This document shows positions 26,840-39,242 of a DNA stretch of 64,000 bases, piece after piece. Within the stretch, counting starts at the first letter, position 1. Each line of letters begins with the position of its first letter. The stretch comes from Epiperipatus broadwayi. Lineage: Eukaryota; Onychophora; Udeonychophora; Euonychophora; Peripatidae. The notes under the pieces were generated by a model. The model was not told where the DNA came from, did not search any database, and saw only the letters and a list, made by a program, of their open reading frames with translations. The stretch lies in assembly GCA_028023455.1 (NCBI GenBank), contig JAQFVV010006847.1, positions 124,001 through 188,000 on the forward strand, given 5' to 3'. The position numbers and the translations under genes are program-made.

Positions 26840-27880
26840 CCTGGATCAGGTGGTACATATGGTTTTAACTGTCTGGCATTGTAATGGTCATAGTCCTAGT
26901 CTTTCCTGGTTGGCATCAAGTTCCCATAGTCTATTGCAGTCAAAAAGTCTATGGTCTTTTCTATTGACATAGGGCACATCCCAAGCATGACTCTTTGGAT
27001 CCATGGGGGTAAATGATGTCTAATCGTCCGGATGATGTGTTGGTCCTCATATTTGAAGGCTGTAAGGGATTTGAATGTGGTCACTTGCTGGATGAAGTAA
27101 GCTGCGTATCCCTGTCTGTAGTTTTCTTGATACTTCTGTGTGTTCAGTCTATGCAAGATTCCCTCCTGCTTTTCCTGACTCCAATATTTTTTTAAGATGG
27201 CATTTTCATATCCTTGGATCATGGTAGGTGGTTTTTTTAATAGCTTCCACCATGCCTTGGCAGCTTCTTTTAAGTAGTGGCTCGCTATGATAACCTTTTC
27301 TTTTTCTGCTACAGTGTATAGGCAAAAAAAAATCCTTAATGCTGTCTATGTGATCTATTGGATTTTCTCCTGGACTTCCCCTAAAAATTTGAACTTCCAC
27401 AGAAGATATAATGGATGGTCTCAGTAGATTTCTTGGACTCATTTCGGGGTTTGTCTTCCATGTAGTTTGAACATCTTCCTTTTCCCTCTCTGTATTTGGA
27501 TCAGCTTCTTCCACTGTTTCGTGACTGACCTCATCTTCACTGTCATCTTCTTTGCTGTCCACAACTTCTTTTGGTGTGGTCTGATCATCATTTTTTTTTG
27601 AGCTTTGCAAGTGCCTATTGCTTGAGGATGCTTTGCAATTTCCGGGTTGGTTTGGATGCCTCGTGCTTCCTCAAGCCTTAAAATTCTTTCCATCATCATA
27701 ATCATTATTTTTCGATCTTCTCTCATTTCTTCGAGGATCATATGAAAACTCTCTCGATCATCTTGAGCCGTCTTTCTGCTTTGATGGTTGCGCTTTTTTT
27801 ACTGATATGATTCTTAAAAGTGATCTCTCATTCACTGGGGGTGGTTGAAGGCCCATCACTATCATCAGTCAATCCTTGAT
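26840..27880 (-). pseudogene. gag of the giant-LTR element
   Basis: Broken Ty3/gypsy-type gag. The N-terminal part (about 27,610-27,880, including codons in 27,439-27,741) has charged, Met-rich helices. A frameshift near 27,600 leads into 27,206-27,610, a Glu/Asp-rich linker followed by EVQIFRGSPGENPIDHID, the start of the capsid-like region. A second frameshift near 27,330 leads to VIIASHYLKEAAKAWW and then the frame 26,896-27,222 with YFIQQVTTFKSLTAF and HHLPPWIQRVMLG. The same motifs occur in the Ty3/gypsy gag at 38,253-38,949. I see no zinc knuckle, and the frame stops at 26,896. Confidence 0.7.
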
Positions 27881-28654
27881 CTAATTGTTCTTCCAACTTT
27901 GCAAGTGAATCAATATAATAAACAGCGTGAATTAACTTATAGTACTCTCTGTATGCTTAAAAAAATATTTTTTTCTTCAGTAATTTTAACTAGGTATCTG
28001 ACCACAGGTCCATTGTCCCAATCTTCACCAGCTGCTGCATATTATTTCCCCAATCTATGTAATCTGCCTTTTTTTGGTTTACCTACGTTTTCTTAGTTAG
28101 CTCTTTATATTAACTCTTTGATTGAGTCATGTATTTTATTCTAAAATATTAAATATAAAAAAAAACATTATTCACTTTCCCTTTGTTCAACTGTTCTGTT
28201 CTCCCATATCTGAAAAAAAAACTATACAGTGATATACAAATATTATGTATTAGCAGGTAGAACAAATAATTCTGTATTGAACACACTTGGTTTTTATTAT
28301 GGCGATTGACCCACTACTGTGCTGACAATCAAATTTGCTGACAAATTTATTTATAAGGGCGCCAGTGAGCAAAATGAAATCAATAGGGCATGTGATATAA
28401 CCCATTGACCACCAAACCACATATGATTGACTTAATTTTTGATAAAACAATTGAATTGATGATGAATATTTATTAATGAATAACAGATAACGTGTTCCTG
28501 ACCTGAGTTTAAATATAGGAGTTTAAATATTACTAAGCATGAGGCTTCACACACACAAAGAAATGTCAAAATTTAATATTACAAGAACTTTTATTGGTGA
28601 TATTATTCTAAATCTTGCTAGCATGAAAGCGTGAAAACCATTTAAGCATTTTGC

Positions 28655-28815
28655 CAACTGCATCTGGCTGCTTGGTGTACACAAAGGGTCTTCACCTGCT
28701 TTGAGGTTACTCTAGAAATTATTGTCATTAAAGCGTAATGTCACACTGCATCGGACCACTTGACAGATAATTCCCAGTTTGAAGGTCTTCGCCTACTTTA
28801 AGGCTACTAAAAATA
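28655..28815. repeat. Imperfect direct repeat in the 5' leader of the giant-LTR element
   Basis: Two copies about 90 bp apart share AACTGCATCTGGCTGCTTGG versus CACTGCATCGGACCACTTG and GTCTTCACCTGCTTTGAGG versus GTCTTCGCCTACTTTAAGG. The function is unknown. It is within the untranslated leader, between PBS and gag. Confidence 0.55.
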
Positions 28816-29356
28816 CAGAGCGAACATTAAATATATGTGCTAGCAAGCAATACTGTAAAATTAAGACTTTTAACATGGTATCACAATGGATATCTTATAT
28901 TATAAAACTAAGATACTAATTAATTTTGACATAGAAAACATTTCATTTATGACATAGACAAATTATTTCACTTATTTTACTCCTATGCTTTGATCTGCTC
29001 TTACTACTTTGCTAACGATATTTTCTTACTGTCATGAACGCGTATAAACAAACGTATAATATATATATATATGGATATATAGTACACGTATAACTAATTA
29101 CACATATACTTAAATAATTATTCTAACAGTATTTTGCATTTAAAAAAAAATCTTGAATACATTTAACTATAAAGAAGAGAATTAGAAAGTGATATTTTAA
29201 TTTATTAAATCATTTCAGTTATGCATTATAAATCGCATAACTTTTTCAAATATATAAAACATTCTACAAACATATCACTTTAAACATTTAATTTATTGAG
29301 ATCTGAGTAACTAAAACAAAATTACTATCTCCAGGGCATGTGTGGGGTTTATTAAG

Positions 29357-29381
29357 TCGAGCCACAACGATTGGGCAGCCA
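29357..29381 (-). promoter_or_regulatory. Primer-binding-site candidate (tRNA-Lys-like)
   Basis: Minus-strand TGGCTGCCCAATCGTTGTGG, continuing CTCGA, 12 nt inside the 5' LTR. It resembles the complement of a tRNA-Lys 3' end (TGGCGCCCAACGTGGGG...) with two single-base insertions. Immediately at the LTR edge there is also a TGG (29,391-29,393), so the true start is uncertain. Confidence 0.45.
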
Positions 29382-29393
29382 AAAACATAACCA

Positions 29394-31990
29394 TGTACCG
29401 GTCGAAACCCACCACCACCACAAGTCAAATCGGATTCAAACTCAGCTTAACAAAAACTGAATTCAAACCCAACTCAACAGCTCAGATAGGGGAAATCGAT
29501 GGCACAGTGCTATGCACCAAGAACTAGCTCAATGGTTGGTGAGGACTAGAGACTCCTGAGTAACACTAATAATAAAGAATTTATATACTTTGAATAATCT
29601 TATAAATTGAATCATATGTATGGTCGGGTTGCCAACACAGAAAGCGAGTATTAACATTGAAATAATTATAAAAGAATGATGAACTGAGAAACCAAGTATG
29701 TTAGAAAATATTTAATAAGAATAATTTGTTTCGTTTCCATAAAACCTAGAATGCATTAATTACCTCTAGTCTTTAAGAGAATTTACAAATATAATAAGAG
29801 TGGCGGTCCTTATCATATGCCAACAATTATTACCCAACATAGAATTCTATGTCTATGCCCCCAATGAGAAATATAAAGGCGGATAAAGGTATTCATTAAG
29901 AACGGAAATGATTGTTCTAATTTTATTACGGTGGAATGTGAGATTCATTTTCACGTTCGGAAATCTATTCATGAAGAGCAAAACGTATTTTAGGGCATAA
30001 CGTTAAAATTGATTTGAAACTTATTGAATTAATAATATATTTGAGAATTTGTTCGACTTTAATTTAAATCACTTCATCACGAATTACGAGCATGGAGCGG
30101 GTTTTACCGGAACGGAGGTGCAACGGTACTGGCGGCTTACGAGGCAGAGAGTAAAATTGAAATATGATCGCTAGTCGATGATTGAAGTCCTATGGCAGCT
30201 TGCATCTAACAAGTCTTACGCCCTTTGACTAATGCATACGAAAACAGGTACTTTCTTCCTTGAGAAATTTCAATAAGAGAATATGATCACCGACCAGCCT
30301 AATGGAGCGGAAGATTGCCCTGCGTCAGCAACGTTCGATGATGATGACTTGATGGTCATCGTTGAAAAATAAAACCCAGTAGAATGCTCGATGTGATAAC
30401 TTGATCAACCAATTAAAGTCAAACGAGCTTTTAACAAACTAATTGAAAGTATTTGTAAGTTATATTAATTATGCCCTAATCATCGTGCTCTTACTGAATC
30501 TTAATACAAATAACAAAAGTTGAATTGGAATCTATTTAACCCTTTATCGGCCCTTTTGCAATAAAACATTTAACATTATATTTGAGTTAATAAATATTAG
30601 TGGAACGAGAAAATAATATTTTAACATTTTGTGAATATATAAACCTTTGTGTATTAGATAGGAGCTGGGGACATAGGTAAAAACGGAGCTAATAATTGAT
30701 TATTATCCAATTATAAAATAGTAAACATGTAATATTTCTTTCGACTCGATGATTGATAGAACTTATAAATTTAGTTCTAATGGGCGAGAATTACTATTTA
30801 AAATTAATATATTATTTGCGTGAGGCAAATAGAACAAAGGAGCTCATCGAGTCGAGAGATTATTGGCATATAATTTTAAATAAACGAACATTAATAAAGC
30901 ACACAAATATATATATTAACTGAACCGCCAAGTAAGAAGAGAAAAGTTTAAAGACTAGAGATTAAAGAATTAAGATATAGATTTACAATAGCGTAAATAA
31001 AAGGTGTTAGAAAGATTTTTACATTAGAGAATAAAGAGCTCTTAAAAAGGAGTGTAAAATAAAGTTCGAACTGGCCAGAGAGTTTAGAGTTCATGAGAAA
31101 TATATTACCCTTCTGTGCTAGGTTCTTAAGTTACACGTCCAAGTCGGGGAAATGTAGGCACCATTTGGTTGATTATCGGAACAGCATTTTTAGTAGCTTT
31201 TCATGATGTTAGCAGTCTGATCGGTCCGGAAAGATTCAGCAGCACTATTGAAGATTTCTAGGGACTTCATGGAACCGTAGCCAGATTCCTGATGTTCTAG
31301 CCCTCTATCATGATGAATACAATTTAACATGCACAGAGTTCACTGTACTACTTTACAACAAAGACTCGCCTTTTTCCTAACTTTTCAGGGCTATATATAC
31401 TGTTCACTGATGCCTCCGGCTAGCGCTCATTTTATTATCAATGTGTTTTATAATTAGTTGTTTTCAAATACATTCCCTCGATAAGGCTTTCAAACTAATT
31501 AGCTTGAATTCATTCTCTAATTGAAAATGAATTCTTAAAATCTGAAAATGATTTAATTAGAAAAATGAATCCTTATTTTTTTCCAATTCATAAAGCTTTA
31601 CTATTGTTTTTAAGAATTTTAAGGCTTATTGAAGGAATGTAGCTTTTAATCACCGAAACTTCACAAATTTTTTAAAGGTGAAAAAAACAAGTATTCCCGA
31701 CGCAATGAAACTTTCGAACAATTATATATATTTAATATTTACAAATATATATACGCACAATTCACGCAATTTAATATATATAAATTCATGAATATTTTAT
31801 CATGAATTTATTTAGAGAATGGATCAATTTTAAACTAAACTAATTAATTTTGCTACGCATTTGAAATAAGTTATTCATTATGGAAATTAGCGTGGATTGA
31901 ACGTATAAAGCCCCATTGCATCGGAAATTTAAGGTTAGTATTAGGGTAAATAACATAAAGCTAGGATCGAACTCAGATCCGACTCCTTCA
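29394..31990 (-). repeat. 5' LTR of the giant-LTR element
   Basis: 2,597 bp, the same length as its partner. On the minus strand it starts TGAAGGAGTCGG and ends GACCGGTACA. LTRs are identical at insertion, so the small divergence means a fairly recent insertion. Confidence 0.85.
31392..31399 (-). promoter_or_regulatory. TATA-like box in the 5' LTR
   Basis: Counterpart of 25,925-25,932, at the same distance from the LTR start. In the 5' LTR this would drive transcription of the element. It is recognised from sequence only. Confidence 0.35.
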
Positions 31991-32008
31991 TTATATATAT
32001 ATATATAT

Positions 32009-32240
32009 TGTACTTGTCAGAATTGTATGTTCATTTAACAAGGTTTAGAATCTAAGCAAAAGTACCCTAAATCCATTGATGCCCAAGATACACAAGTCAA
32101 GAGAAATCAAGGGTTCTGCCCTATTTGTTTTTCTCTAAAACTATAATATTATGAATAACACTTCTGATGATAACAGATGAAATTTTATTCATTCCATTCC
32201 CGGAGACACAGTGTAGAGACATGAGATCTATAGTATAATT
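32009..32240 (-). mobile_element. LTR-like fragment, homologous to the end of the solo-LTR candidate at 59.6 kb
   Basis: Starting with TGTACTTGTCAG right after a TA tract, this region matches the reverse complement of 59,420-59,649 through several blocks (GCAAAAGTACC, TTCTGCCCTATTTG, CGGAGACACA). It directly abuts the TA tract that flanks the giant-LTR element. Homology fades after about 32,240. Confidence 0.5.
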
Positions 32241-35100
32241 AATATAAATAAAGAATATCAAATCTTGGCTCAGTCAAATATCTTATGTTAAAGGAAAATC
32301 TATAAATTTAAATGAATTGCCCACAGCTAGCATTGCAAAAGAAACATGAATTTCAAAATAGTATCCATCCTGAATGAGCAAAGATAGAACAACCTAGAGA
32401 TAAATATCCATTTAAAGTAATCAGTTATATTATTTTAATGATTAAATGAGATTCAATGAATGAGATTCAGTAAGACCAATGCATGAGTAATTATCAACAA
32501 CAATAATTTAATGAACATAAACAACTATAATTTATATCGGAGACAGCACACATTTCATCCAGTTAATAGTTTGCATATAGGCGATTGATTTAGTATGATA
32601 ATGAGCTACAAATAACAATAGATTAATGTTATTAATGCTATGATCATTAGTTTAAAGTAGTGATGAAAGACCTTTATAAATTCATCTTCAAAGAGAGGGT
32701 TACTCTTGATATGACACTTAAACAACTTATCATTGATGAGCACATCTGAGCCTGTACAAACAAGGAAGAGGTTAGCTTAATTAAGCTTTATTGTGACAAT
32801 CCTAAAAATATTCTATTAATTATTAAGTGAATGGTTTACAAATATCCCTGTGCCATGTCTTATAGATAATATAGAAACTACACATAAGGAAAAGAACTCA
32901 TAGTGCTGATTACAATGATAGCACTAGAAATTGTGAACATGTCTGTCTTTGGACTGAAAGGCTTTATAATATATAATAGTCCACTTGTATTTATACCAAG
33001 GTGGTATTCAAAGAGACGAGTGGTGGAGTTTCTATGGTTTGCTTGCTGACATTATCCAATGCAGAGCCTTAACAAACTAACATTTGTCCTGAGGTTGGTG
33101 CTACCAAACCTCATTCTTAGACAGGTTACATAAAGAAAATCCAGGATTTCTGGAGGAATAAGTATGATAAAGCAAAATACAAAATCTTGAAAATGCTATA
33201 ACAAGTAAGCAACACAAATATGGCTTAAGTCTTAAATGACTAATGCATTAATATAGCTCAAATAAATAATATCATGTATAATGCAATGGCAAAATATTAA
33301 CCCACTCAGCAATGTAAGTATAATCATAGCAAATTGGATGTCAATTATAGATGAGAGGAAATATTATTTTTTCTATTTAACAAACCCCAAGTATTATTAA
33401 ACGATAGTATATTATAAGCAAGTTAATGCTCTATGGTGTGAAAGAAATTAATAATTATTAAAAAAAGATTAATAATCAAATTTATTTTGAAAACATAAAA
33501 TTCTTTTAAATCAATAGCGTCAACAACAAAAAAGTTTATCTTATCCCAATATATGATGTTTTAAACAGTTGCCATTAAGCACATATTTCAAAATATTCAA
33601 TCGAGCGAACTGCGTTCAATAAGAAATTTTACATTTAACTGTTTAAATATTCCAAAATATCAGAATGGTGGCTGAAATGATATAAGTTCACTAGATTGAA
33701 ACATTAACATACTAAAATTAATTCAATAAAATACATAGTTTAAAATAAGTTTTGCTCCATGACAATAAGATAACTAAAGCGTGAATCTTAAAAGCTAATG
33801 ATAGATTTAAAATACATAATACTGTGCTAGCATTTTATAGAACGAGATTTTTTTTAAAAACTCTAGAGAAAATCATAAATTTAACAATAATGATAACTAA
33901 GCTTATAGTCTGTTACCAGATAAATAAAAAAATACATTTTGAATATAATTAGAATTTAGGAAAGAAGTGAGGAATATTGAAGAGTTTATTCTTTGGCAAA
34001 ATGGATTACCTTTAGAACTTATGGCGGCCATTCAAAATAATGTATATGAAGTATAAATGTGAAAGCATAGTCAGCAAGGCACAATATTAACAAAATAATG
34101 GTAGGCATCTTCCAATAGTACTTTCACAGTTAAAGAGAACAGTTTTAAGTAGCAATGGCATGGCAGAAAGGCAGAACAAAGGTGATCAAAGAAAAGGGAG
34201 GCAAATTCCTTCTACTCAAAATTCATTTTGTTTTCACTTTCTAATTGAAAACAAAAAAATGAGTGATCTGAACTCATTTTGCATGTGCCTAAAACTTCTA
34301 CTCCTCATATTTTTGAAATTTGGCAATATTGGAAGATGTAAACAAAAATGTTCCAGGAAACATTAATTTAAACGTATTTTTTAGAATTGAAAATAGCTTT
34401 AAGAATATGATTTTGTTAGTTTGACATGAAATAGTTAAATGAGAACATTTTTAAATTGTAATAATACTTTCTAGAACTTTCTAGCATTGCTTTAGCTTTA
34501 TATTAACCATATTAATTTTTGTATCTATAATACATATACGCAAATGCACAATTATCTAGGTGAAGGGAATTTACAGGCTTAGAAATAAATTATAATTAAG
34601 TTAAAATAATAACCCAACTAGTTAAACATAACTGTTGTGAATAAACAGGATGGAAGTCATATGTGTATATGTGTGCCTAACATTCCTGGATGACCAAATA
34701 AACATATATAAAGCAGTTGAAACCCTACTGAAAGGTCTGGAATGTCATCAGGTAGTGAAGCTAAATATGTACTACAGATTTACCACTTAGCATTCCCGTA
34801 ATTAGAGGAATGAACAAAAAAAAATAGTAAAAAAACGATTTTACTTATACCTTTAAAATTGTTATTTCAAATGGCAAAGAAACACGTGTTCAACCTATCA
34901 GCAATAAGCTAGTCTATATTCTTCTTACTACTTTTTTGTCTATGCTTTACTTCATGAAATTTTAATCATGATGTACTAATTGAGATCTCCCTATTCTCTT
35001 GTCTTTTAGAAAAATCAACTGACCCTCCTGATGTTTTATGCTGTGCTATCAACAGCAAACATTTTTAAAATACTTTTAATTGGTGTGCATTGTGAGTGCC
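32241..35100. other. AT-rich non-coding stretch
   Basis: About 2.9 kb without a recognisable gene or repeat boundary. The 68-codon frame at 34,160-34,366 has no motif I recognise. Confidence 0.45.
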
Positions 35101-35153
35101 TTTAATTACCTGTCCTTCTCTTAAAAGAAAAGCATTTTCTCCACATTTCTTCT

Positions 35154-36000
35154 TCATTGCAGGAGGACCATTATACTAAGGGAAAAATTTGTGGAACTCA
35201 TGGAGTGTAACTTACTACACTTTGAAACCTTAAGCCACACTTGATCCTTTACACAAAATCTATGATGAGTAATACATCTTTTCCTTACTCTAATTTTGGC
35301 CATGTGAGATAATCTTGACCGAGCATGTTGCTGGGCACATTTTTTATCAATACAAACATTCTCATCTGGTAAGAATTTGAAAATATCTGGGCATGGTTTG
35401 CCAAAGTGAAGATGCCTTGGCATAAAACATGTTGATTATTTAACTTACTATTTTAATAAAATCTGTTATCTTCTTGATATGGTTGACCCAACCTCTATGA
35501 TTCTCAAAAGTATAGGTGCAGAATAATCAGTTTATCTCTTTCATTACATTCTTGCATGGGTTAGATTGTGGGTTTTTTAACCGATGTGAGACGATGTGTT
35601 AGTCATTGTTGAAGAATCTGGGCTCTATACTCTTTGGATGTGAATGTGAAACCATGGGCTGACAGCAAAATTTCAGGTTTACATGTTTCAGGGAACTATT
35701 TGTTTTGCAAAATCCAAATCACATTTCTGGAATCTGCTCGTGGTACTGGCTATGCTTGAACACATTTAAGGAACACATCATAAGTAACTAACAGATACTG
35801 GAAGCATCTAAATTTGGGGGAAGGACCATAATGATCTATAGCCAATAATTCATTTGGCCTGGAAGCAACAATAGGAATAATTGCCCCAGCATATGATTTT
35901 TTAAGGTGCTTTGATTTTGCACATAAGGAACACCCTCTCAATATGGTCAAGATTTGAGCATACATTCCGGGCCAGTAAAACTTATATCTCACTGCATCTT
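35154..36000 (-). pseudogene. Ty3/gypsy integrase
   Basis: The frame 35,750-35,992 holds the end of the zinc-finger region (FYWPGM...CSLCAKSKH) and the first catalytic-core strand LLAIDHYGPSP with its Asp, then YLLVTYDVFLK. Past a stop, LLSAHGFTFTSKEY has the SxxGxxFxS frame of the second catalytic motif, but with Ala (codon 35,657-35,659) where Asp belongs. The C-terminal frame 35,154-35,423 contains FCVKDQVWLKV, as in integrase C-terminal domains. The gene is inactive. Confidence 0.75.
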
Positions 36001-36389
36001 TCGTTTTTCTGGGTCAATATTGTCCAAGACTCTGATGAGTAGCATTTATAATTTGTTTTTTACATGGTGGGGTACTATGATCTTCCATGGATTGTCTCCT
36101 CTGTTTGTCCTAATATGTAGTATTTCTTCCCTTATTTGATACTGACATTCTTTTAGTTCTTGATTGAGAAGTATTTTCTTCTCTTTTCCTTAATATAGCA
36201 AGAATGATATTGCGATACTGGAGATCCCTTTCCTGCCAGTATCAAATATTTTTAAAATCAAGACTCGAAAAATATTTCATTAGCTGTGATCATTACATTA
36301 GCAGTTTGGTCTGCAAGTTCCGGATTCTGAAGTGACATTAGTATAGGATTTCAGTTTAATATATCTGCCACTATATTTTCCTGGTCTGG

Positions 36390-37610
36390 CTAATAAACTA
36401 TACTATAGTTAAATTTTTGTAAAATGCAGCTCCACCTTATGAGTCTTTCATTTGTAAAGAAACTTTTATTTAAGAATTCCAACCATTTGTGGTCCATGAC
36501 TATGATAACTTCAGACCCAAAGAAGAATTGCCAAAACTTTTGGCATGTGCAAACAATGGCAAGTGTTTTTTGTTCAGTCATAGTATAGTTGTTCTCTGCT
36601 CCCTTCAATGTTCTGCTGCAAAAATACAATACCCTATGTTTTCCTTTATCATCTATCAAAAACAGCACAGTTCCCAAACCTTTCCTACTGCTGTCAGTCT
36701 GGACATAAAGTGGACAGTTGAAATTAGGATGATAAAGTATCACAGTGTCAAAAAATTTTTTTATATTAAAGAATTCTTGGTCATGAATGTCACTGCAAAT
36801 CCATTTTTGCTCTTTGCATAGTAAATCTACCATTTTGGACATTTCCTGAGTGAAACCAGGATAAAATTTGTGGTAGAATTTACATAAACCCAAGAACAAT
36901 TGAATATGTTTGTGAGTAGTTGGTTGTGGAAATTCCTCTATTGCCTTGGTTTTAACTGGGTGTGCTTCAATCCCTTGCTTACCAATTAGATGGCCCAAGA
37001 AAGCTATTTTCCTGAGACCACATGAACTGGTTTTTAAATTTATGGAGATGTTCACTTTAGCACACTCCTTAAAACATTTCTAAATATTTGAAATGTTCCA
37101 ATGGATCCCTAGATGCAATCACGATGTCATCAACATATGAAACCAAATGTTTTTGCAAGTCTTCTGAAAAAACTTGGCTTAGACATCTCACAAGTGTGGC
37201 TTTATTATTTATGAGTCTGGATGGCACTTTTTTGACTACATGGGTCTGCTCAAAATAATGAAATGCTGTGTACTTGCAGTCTCATGGATCTAAAACTATT
37301 TGCTAATAACTTGCAGTAAAATCTACTATGGAAAACAGATATTTTCCTGCTAATTTTACAAATAACTTTTGTGCTGAAGGGGGTATGTCATGTTCTGCAA
37401 TGTTCATACTATTCAACTTCTGGACATCTAAGCACAATCAAAGTGTTTTTTTTAACAACTACTAATGGATTGTTATAGGGTGAAGGGCTTCTTTCAGTGA
37501 TGTTCCACTCTACCATTTGGATTTCTTTCTCAACTTCCTTGTGATATTGGAATGGAATTGGATAAGTTCACGATTGCATGTATGAATCTTCTTTAACACA
37601 AATCCGGTGA
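36390..37610 (-). pseudogene. Ty3/gypsy reverse transcriptase and RNase H
   Basis: The frame 36,390-37,055 (221 codons) covers the RT thumb (KIAFLGHLIGKQGIEAHP, FLGLCKFYHKFYPGFT) and the complete RNase H core: TDSSRKGLG, YTMTEQKTLAIV and VMDHKWLEFL supply the Asp-Glu-Asp triad, followed by RLIRW. The palm lies upstream with stops and frameshifts. The catalytic box SYVDDIVIASRDP is intact, with YVDD at 37,126-37,137, and the fingers show ITERSPSPYNNPLVVVKK. RNase H is the best-kept part of the element. Confidence 0.85.
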
Positions 37611-37681
37611 GTATAGCTTTTTATTTCTCCTGGGGCAGTTGAGAATATTTGTCAGTTCTCCAAGATCTTTGCCAATTGATC

Positions 37682-38302
37682 TCAATCCTCAAGCTCAGTT
37701 AGAGAAGATCCATGAATCTTTTCTTTGATCAGTGCAGTATCAATGGGATGTGTTAAACACCCCATCTTCAATGCTGGAGGTTCATTTTCTGTACTAAACT
37801 CTACAGGTTGGCCATTTATCACACACATCCTATCTGGAAAATTTATCATACATTGTTGCTGGGTTAAGAAATCAATTCCCAAAACCATTTCATGTATAAT
37901 TCCAGCCACAACCAAAAATGAGTGTCCTATTAATTCTTCACATAACCTCACATTTAACCAAATTTGGTGGTTTTCAGTGGTAACCCTTCTTCCCATAGCT
38001 TGCATTAAGTGTATAGAAAATGTTGGAAGTTCCATTATATTTTTCTCTTGACTACTGTACCTGATGAATCATGACTTTGAAATGAGAGACACTTGACTTC
38101 CAGAGTCTAGTAATGCAAGGATGTTATGGGTTCCTACATTAACATTTACAGTTGGATATAAGTTATGAATTCCATTTGTCTTTGGTTGGTCCATTTCAGG
38201 AATGAGTATACTGACAGGGTTATTATCATAAGTTGATTTGTTCCTTTGTTTCCTAGAGTGCTGCAGAAAGGAACAGCAAGACCCCTTGAAGTTTTTTGAC
38301 AT
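37682..38302 (-). pseudogene. Ty3/gypsy aspartic protease
   Basis: ALLDSGSQVSLIS with the catalytic D-S-G triad lies at the end of the frame 38,069-38,302. The rest of the protease fold follows in the frame 37,682-38,035, with HSFLVVAGIIHEMVLGIDFL as the second half (the hydrophobic strand and the ILGxDFL-like motif). A stop between them breaks the enzyme. In the intact element it would mature the Gag-Pol polyprotein. Confidence 0.75.
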
Positions 38303-38960
38303 GTTTTTTTTTTAACACAGACTGGTTTTGTTGAGTTCTGTTATAATTCCTATTTTCATGGTTTTGTTGAGTTCTCCTGTTATAATTTCTACTTTCATTA
38401 TTCCTCCTAATCATCTGTACCCTGGGCTCATCCATCTTTTGTGACTTCTCTGGTGGTTCTGGGGTAAGATGACCATAATCAATAGAGGTCAGGAAATGTG
38501 TCATTTGTTCCACATCTGTGATCTGGCTTTTTAACATCATTTTCTGTACCCATGGTGGCATGTTATGATGGATGGTCCTAATAATTCTAGAATCAGAGTA
38601 AGAAAATGCTGTCAAAAACCTAAATCTGTCAACTTGGTGCACAAAAAACTGAGTATGACTCTCTCTGGGGTTAGGCTTATATTTTTCTGTAGACAAGGTG
38701 TACAGAAAACCATCCTATTACTCTTTATTCCAATAACTCTGAAGGAGAGCTGTCTGTAATCACCGAAGGTCTGAGGCTTTTCTTGCAAGGAATTTCACCA
38801 GTCTTTTGCTGTTCCCTTAAATAATGGCTCACAATAGCTACCTGTTTTTTATGATTGGCAGGATTAAAAAATAAAAGCTCTTTAAGACTTCCTGAAGTGC
38901 TCTTGTGGGCTGTCTCTGGAGTCTCCACAAAAATGTTGTATCTGTACAAATTTTGCCATG
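38253..38960 (-). pseudogene. Ty3/gypsy gag
   Basis: The frame 38,725-38,949 has HKKQVAIVSHYLREQQ, matching VIIASHYLKEAAKAWW of the giant-LTR element. The frame 38,253-38,696 (147 codons) has TQFFVHQVDRFRFLTAFSY and HHNMPPWVQKMML, then a Gln/Asn/Arg-rich tail (NYNRRTQQNHENRNYNR) of nucleic-acid-binding character. No zinc knuckle is evident. One frameshift separates the two parts. Confidence 0.7.
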
Positions 38961-39242
38961 TTGGATTTTTTTCTCAAATTAAATGGGAAATTATTTACAT
39001 CATGATTTCTTTCTGCAATGAATGGCTCCCTACTCATCATCATATTCCCAAGTTCCATTTCTGGTTGTTTTCTAAAATCTCCCTGTGGTGGATAGCTCTG
39101 GATACATTGTCTTAACTGGATGATTCACTTCACTTTGTTATTCCAATATCCCTATTGGTACCAATTGGATCTGTTCCAATTCCTTGTGGAGACCTTCCAC
39201 TGTGTCTTTAAGAACCAATTGTATTTTCATTTTTTGAGTTTC

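Larger units (their letters stand above)
23927..31990 (-). mobile_element. Non-autonomous LTR retrotransposon with giant LTRs (LARD-like, gag only)
   Basis: Two direct repeats of exactly 2,597 bp each (23,927-26,523 and 29,394-31,990), about 98% alike by eye, both have TG...CA ends. Read on the minus strand, the 5' LTR is the right-hand one. A primer-binding-site candidate follows it, the interior carries a broken gag, and a polypurine tract lies directly before the 3' LTR. No protease, RT or integrase was found in the 2,870-bp interior. Both outer flanks are TA tracts beginning TTATATATAT, so the element sits in a TA microsatellite and the target duplication cannot be resolved. Mobilisation would need pol supplied by a relative. 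Confidence 0.85.

Noticed and set aside
23927-31990. The two 2.6-kb repeats as a plain segmental duplication
   Set aside because: Equal lengths, TG...CA ends, a polypurine tract directly before one copy, a PBS-like site after the other and gag in the same orientation all fit LTRs better.
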